Assembly: GCF_000196615.1 (NCBI RefSeq)
Contig: NC_014306.1
Location: 2,542,001 to 2,606,000 of the forward strand
DNA length: 64,000 nt
Reading direction: 5' to 3'
Source of the DNA: Erwinia billingiae Eb661
GTDB lineage: Bacteria > Pseudomonadota > Gammaproteobacteria > Enterobacterales > Enterobacteriaceae
The position numbers and the translations under genes were made by a program. How positions within the stretch are numbered: the stretch's first letter is position 1; every line of letters starts with the position of its first letter. The notes below the pieces were generated by a model. It did not search any database. It saw only the letters and a program-made list of their open reading frames with translations, and had not been told where the DNA came from. This document shows, piece by piece, positions 62,595-64,000 of this stretch.

Positions 62595-63812
62595 ATGCTG
62601 TCTACTCTCCTCTACCGCAGCCATATTTGTGATGATGTTCCGGTCAAAGCACTGAAGAACCTCTTATTAAAAGCCAATAAAAATAATGAATTAAACGAGG
62701 TTACCGGGATCCTGCTGTTTAACGGCACCCATTTCTTCCAGCTGCTGGAAGGCCCTGAACAGGCTGTAAAAACCATTTACGAACATATTTGCCTCGATAA
62801 ACGTCACCATAATCTGGTCGAGTTGATGCGCGACTATGCCCCTTCCCGCCGCTTTGGCAATGCCGGAATGGAACTGTTCGATTTGCGCCTTCACGATCGC
62901 GATACGGTGCTGCAGGCGGTGTTGGATAAAGGGACCTCTAAGTATCAACTGACTTACGACGACCGCGCGTTACAGTTTCTGCGCTCTTTTGTCGAGGCGC
63001 GTGAAAGTGAAGAGTATTTTGAAATTCCGCCTGCCGTTAACTGGAACTTTGTCAGCGATGCTGAGCCTGACGAAAATGATCGTCAGTTCCCTGAGCAGGG
63101 ATACAGTTTTGCTTTCCAGCCGATCGTCGACCCGTTGTCCCAAAAGATCGTTTCACTTGAAGCGCTGATGCGTAATGCTTCCGGGCTGAACCCGCTGGAC
63201 TATTTCGACACCCTGCCTCGTAATGAACTTTACGAACTGGATATCAAGTCTAAGAAAGTGGTGTTTGAAATGGCTAAAAAAATGGGCATCGAGGGACTGA
63301 CGCTTTCCATTAATTTACTGCCGATGTCACTGGTGATGGTGCCTGATGCGGTAGATTTCCTGATCCAGCAGATCGATGCCAACGGCTTAGTGCCCGAGCA
63401 AATCGTGATTGAGGTAACCGAAAACGAAGTTATCTCGCGCCCGGACGAGTTTTCGCTGGCCATAAAACAGTTAAGAGCGGCAGGCTTCAATCTGGCCATT
63501 GATGATTTTGGTGCCGGATCCGCCGGCTTGTTACTGCTGGCCCGGTTCCAGCCGGACCGCGTCAAAATCGATCGCTACATTATTAATGACGTGCATAAAA
63601 GCGGCCCAAAACAGGCGATTGTGCACGCCATCATTAAGTGTTGTCAGTCGCTGAACATCGGGGTGATTGCGGAAGGTGTCGAGCAGCCGGAAGAGTGGAT
63701 GTGGCTGGAGTCCGCCGGGATCAGTCAGTTCCAGGGCTTCCTGTTTGCGACCCCAAAACTTGAGGCAGTCCCTGCGGTGGCCTGGCCTGAACTGAACGAA
63801 GACGTGCTCTGA
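62595..63812 (+). CDS. bluF: BLUF-EAL blue-light photoreceptor, BluF/BlrP1-type
   Basis: 405 residues, as in Klebsiella BlrP1. An N-terminal BLUF domain (1-about 95) with Tyr in LLYRSH (residue 7), Asn about 31, Gln in FFQLLEG (about 50) and GMELFDLRLHDRD binds FAD. An EAL domain follows (about 165-390). E. coli BluF has lost catalytic residues, whereas here they are present: EALMR, SINL, EVTE, DDFGAG, KIDR, AEGVE and QFQGFLF. The protein could therefore hydrolyse c-di-GMP in response to light, as BlrP1 does. It could also bind a BluR-type repressor, but no MerR gene is seen here. The ATG at 62595 fits homology; the Met four codons earlier has no ribosome site. Confidence 0.9.
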   Translation: MLSTLLYRSHICDDVPVKALKNLLLKANKNNELNEVTGILLFNGTHFFQLLEGPEQAVKTIYEHICLDKRHHNLVELMRDYAPSRRFGNAGMELFDLRLHDRDTVLQAVLDKGTSKYQLTYDDRALQFLRSFVEARESEEYFEIPPAVNWNFVSDAEPDENDRQFPEQGYSFAFQPIVDPLSQKIVSLEALMRNASGLNPLDYFDTLPRNELYELDIKSKKVVFEMAKKMGIEGLTLSINLLPMSLVMVPDAVDFLIQQIDANGLVPEQIVIEVTENEVISRPDEFSLAIKQLRAAGFNLAIDDFGAGSAGLLLLARFQPDRVKIDRYIINDVHKSGPKQAIVHAIIKCCQSLNIGVIAEGVEQPEEWMWLESAGISQFQGFLFATPKLEAVPAVAWPELNEDVL

Positions 63813-63900
63813 TACGCTGTTTGTTACGGATTTATCTGTGTGCGATCGCCAGCATGACATACACTCAGTGCTGGGTTTACTGCGCTTATAAGGAAAAATT

Positions 63901-64000
63901 ATGTCTCAGACAGTTCATTTTCAAGGCAACCCGGTTGCCGTTGCAGGTCAGATCCCCGAGAAGGGCGAAGCCGCTAAGCCATTTACACTGGTCGCTAAAG
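63901..64000 (+). CDS. tpx: Thiol peroxidase Tpx (partial, N-terminal 33 residues)
   Basis: Starts at ATG with AAGGAAA upstream; the window ends inside the gene. The visible [20 protein letters not shown], then KPFTLVAK, equals E. coli Tpx, an atypical 2-Cys peroxiredoxin that reduces lipid and alkyl hydroperoxides in the periplasm-proximal cytoplasm using thioredoxin. The catalytic Cys lies beyond the edge. Neighbouring ycjG in E. coli, it supports the identity of the inserted light-sensing block. Confidence 0.92.
   Translation, partial: MSQTVHFQGNPVAVAGQIPEKGEAAKPFTLVAK

Overview
The window is a chromosomal segment of an enterobacterium. Most likely it is a plant- or environment-associated member of the Erwiniaceae (Pantoea/Erwinia-like). 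This rests on many near-identical Escherichia coli orthologues in familiar local order (azoR-hrpA, ldhA-ydbH-ynbE-ydbL, zntB-fnrS-dbpA-ttcA, mppA-mpaA-ycjG-tpx). These alternate with blocks absent from E. coli K-12: a periplasmic gluconate-type dehydrogenase, extra PQQ enzymes, xanthine dehydrogenase/urate hydroxylase genes and fabV. The genus is inference. I see no insertion sequence, prophage, tRNA, rRNA or CRISPR array.

Layout. 0.1-7.5 kb: a three-subunit membrane flavo-cytochrome sugar dehydrogenase (cytochrome c, Tat small subunit, GMC flavoprotein), the SotB sugar exporter and a Gcd-like PQQ dehydrogenase, all suited to oxidising sugars in the periplasm. 7.8-10.5 kb: two divergent glycosyltransferases around an AT-rich spacer. 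10.7-12.4 kb: a chemoreceptor with a readable sigma-28 promoter and a near-perfect CRP site. 12.5-15.7 kb: a YqjI/YqjH-type iron/nickel pair and a sorbosone-dehydrogenase-like lipoprotein coupled to a DUF2231 membrane protein. 15.8-23.4 kb: sad and its regulator ptrR, a 28-codon membrane ORF, fabV, eptB and a glutamate dehydrogenase. 23.5-28.9 kb: a sugar-type cassette (Gfo/Idh oxidoreductase, two TIM-barrel isomerases, two LacI regulators) with three matching operators. 29-41 kb: yeaL, a racemase-like protein and purine catabolism (hpxO; guaD-xdhA-xdhB-xdhC) split by dcp, then ydfG. Guanine deaminase, xanthine dehydrogenase and urate hydroxylase together would carry guanine to 5-hydroxyisourate. 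41-60 kb: E. coli-like backbone, including the FNR-activated small RNA FnrS and a small proline-rich ORF beside it.

60.5-63.8 kb is the most interesting stretch. Between ycjG and tpx, which are neighbours in E. coli, lies a blue-light locus: five small YcgZ/YmgA/AriR-type connector proteins and a BLUF-EAL photoreceptor. Its EAL domain keeps the catalytic residues that E. coli BluF has lost, so it may be an active light-regulated c-di-GMP phosphodiesterase with an enlarged set of connectors. The window ends inside tpx.

All family assignments come from reading motifs and from remembered family sequences; no database search was run.
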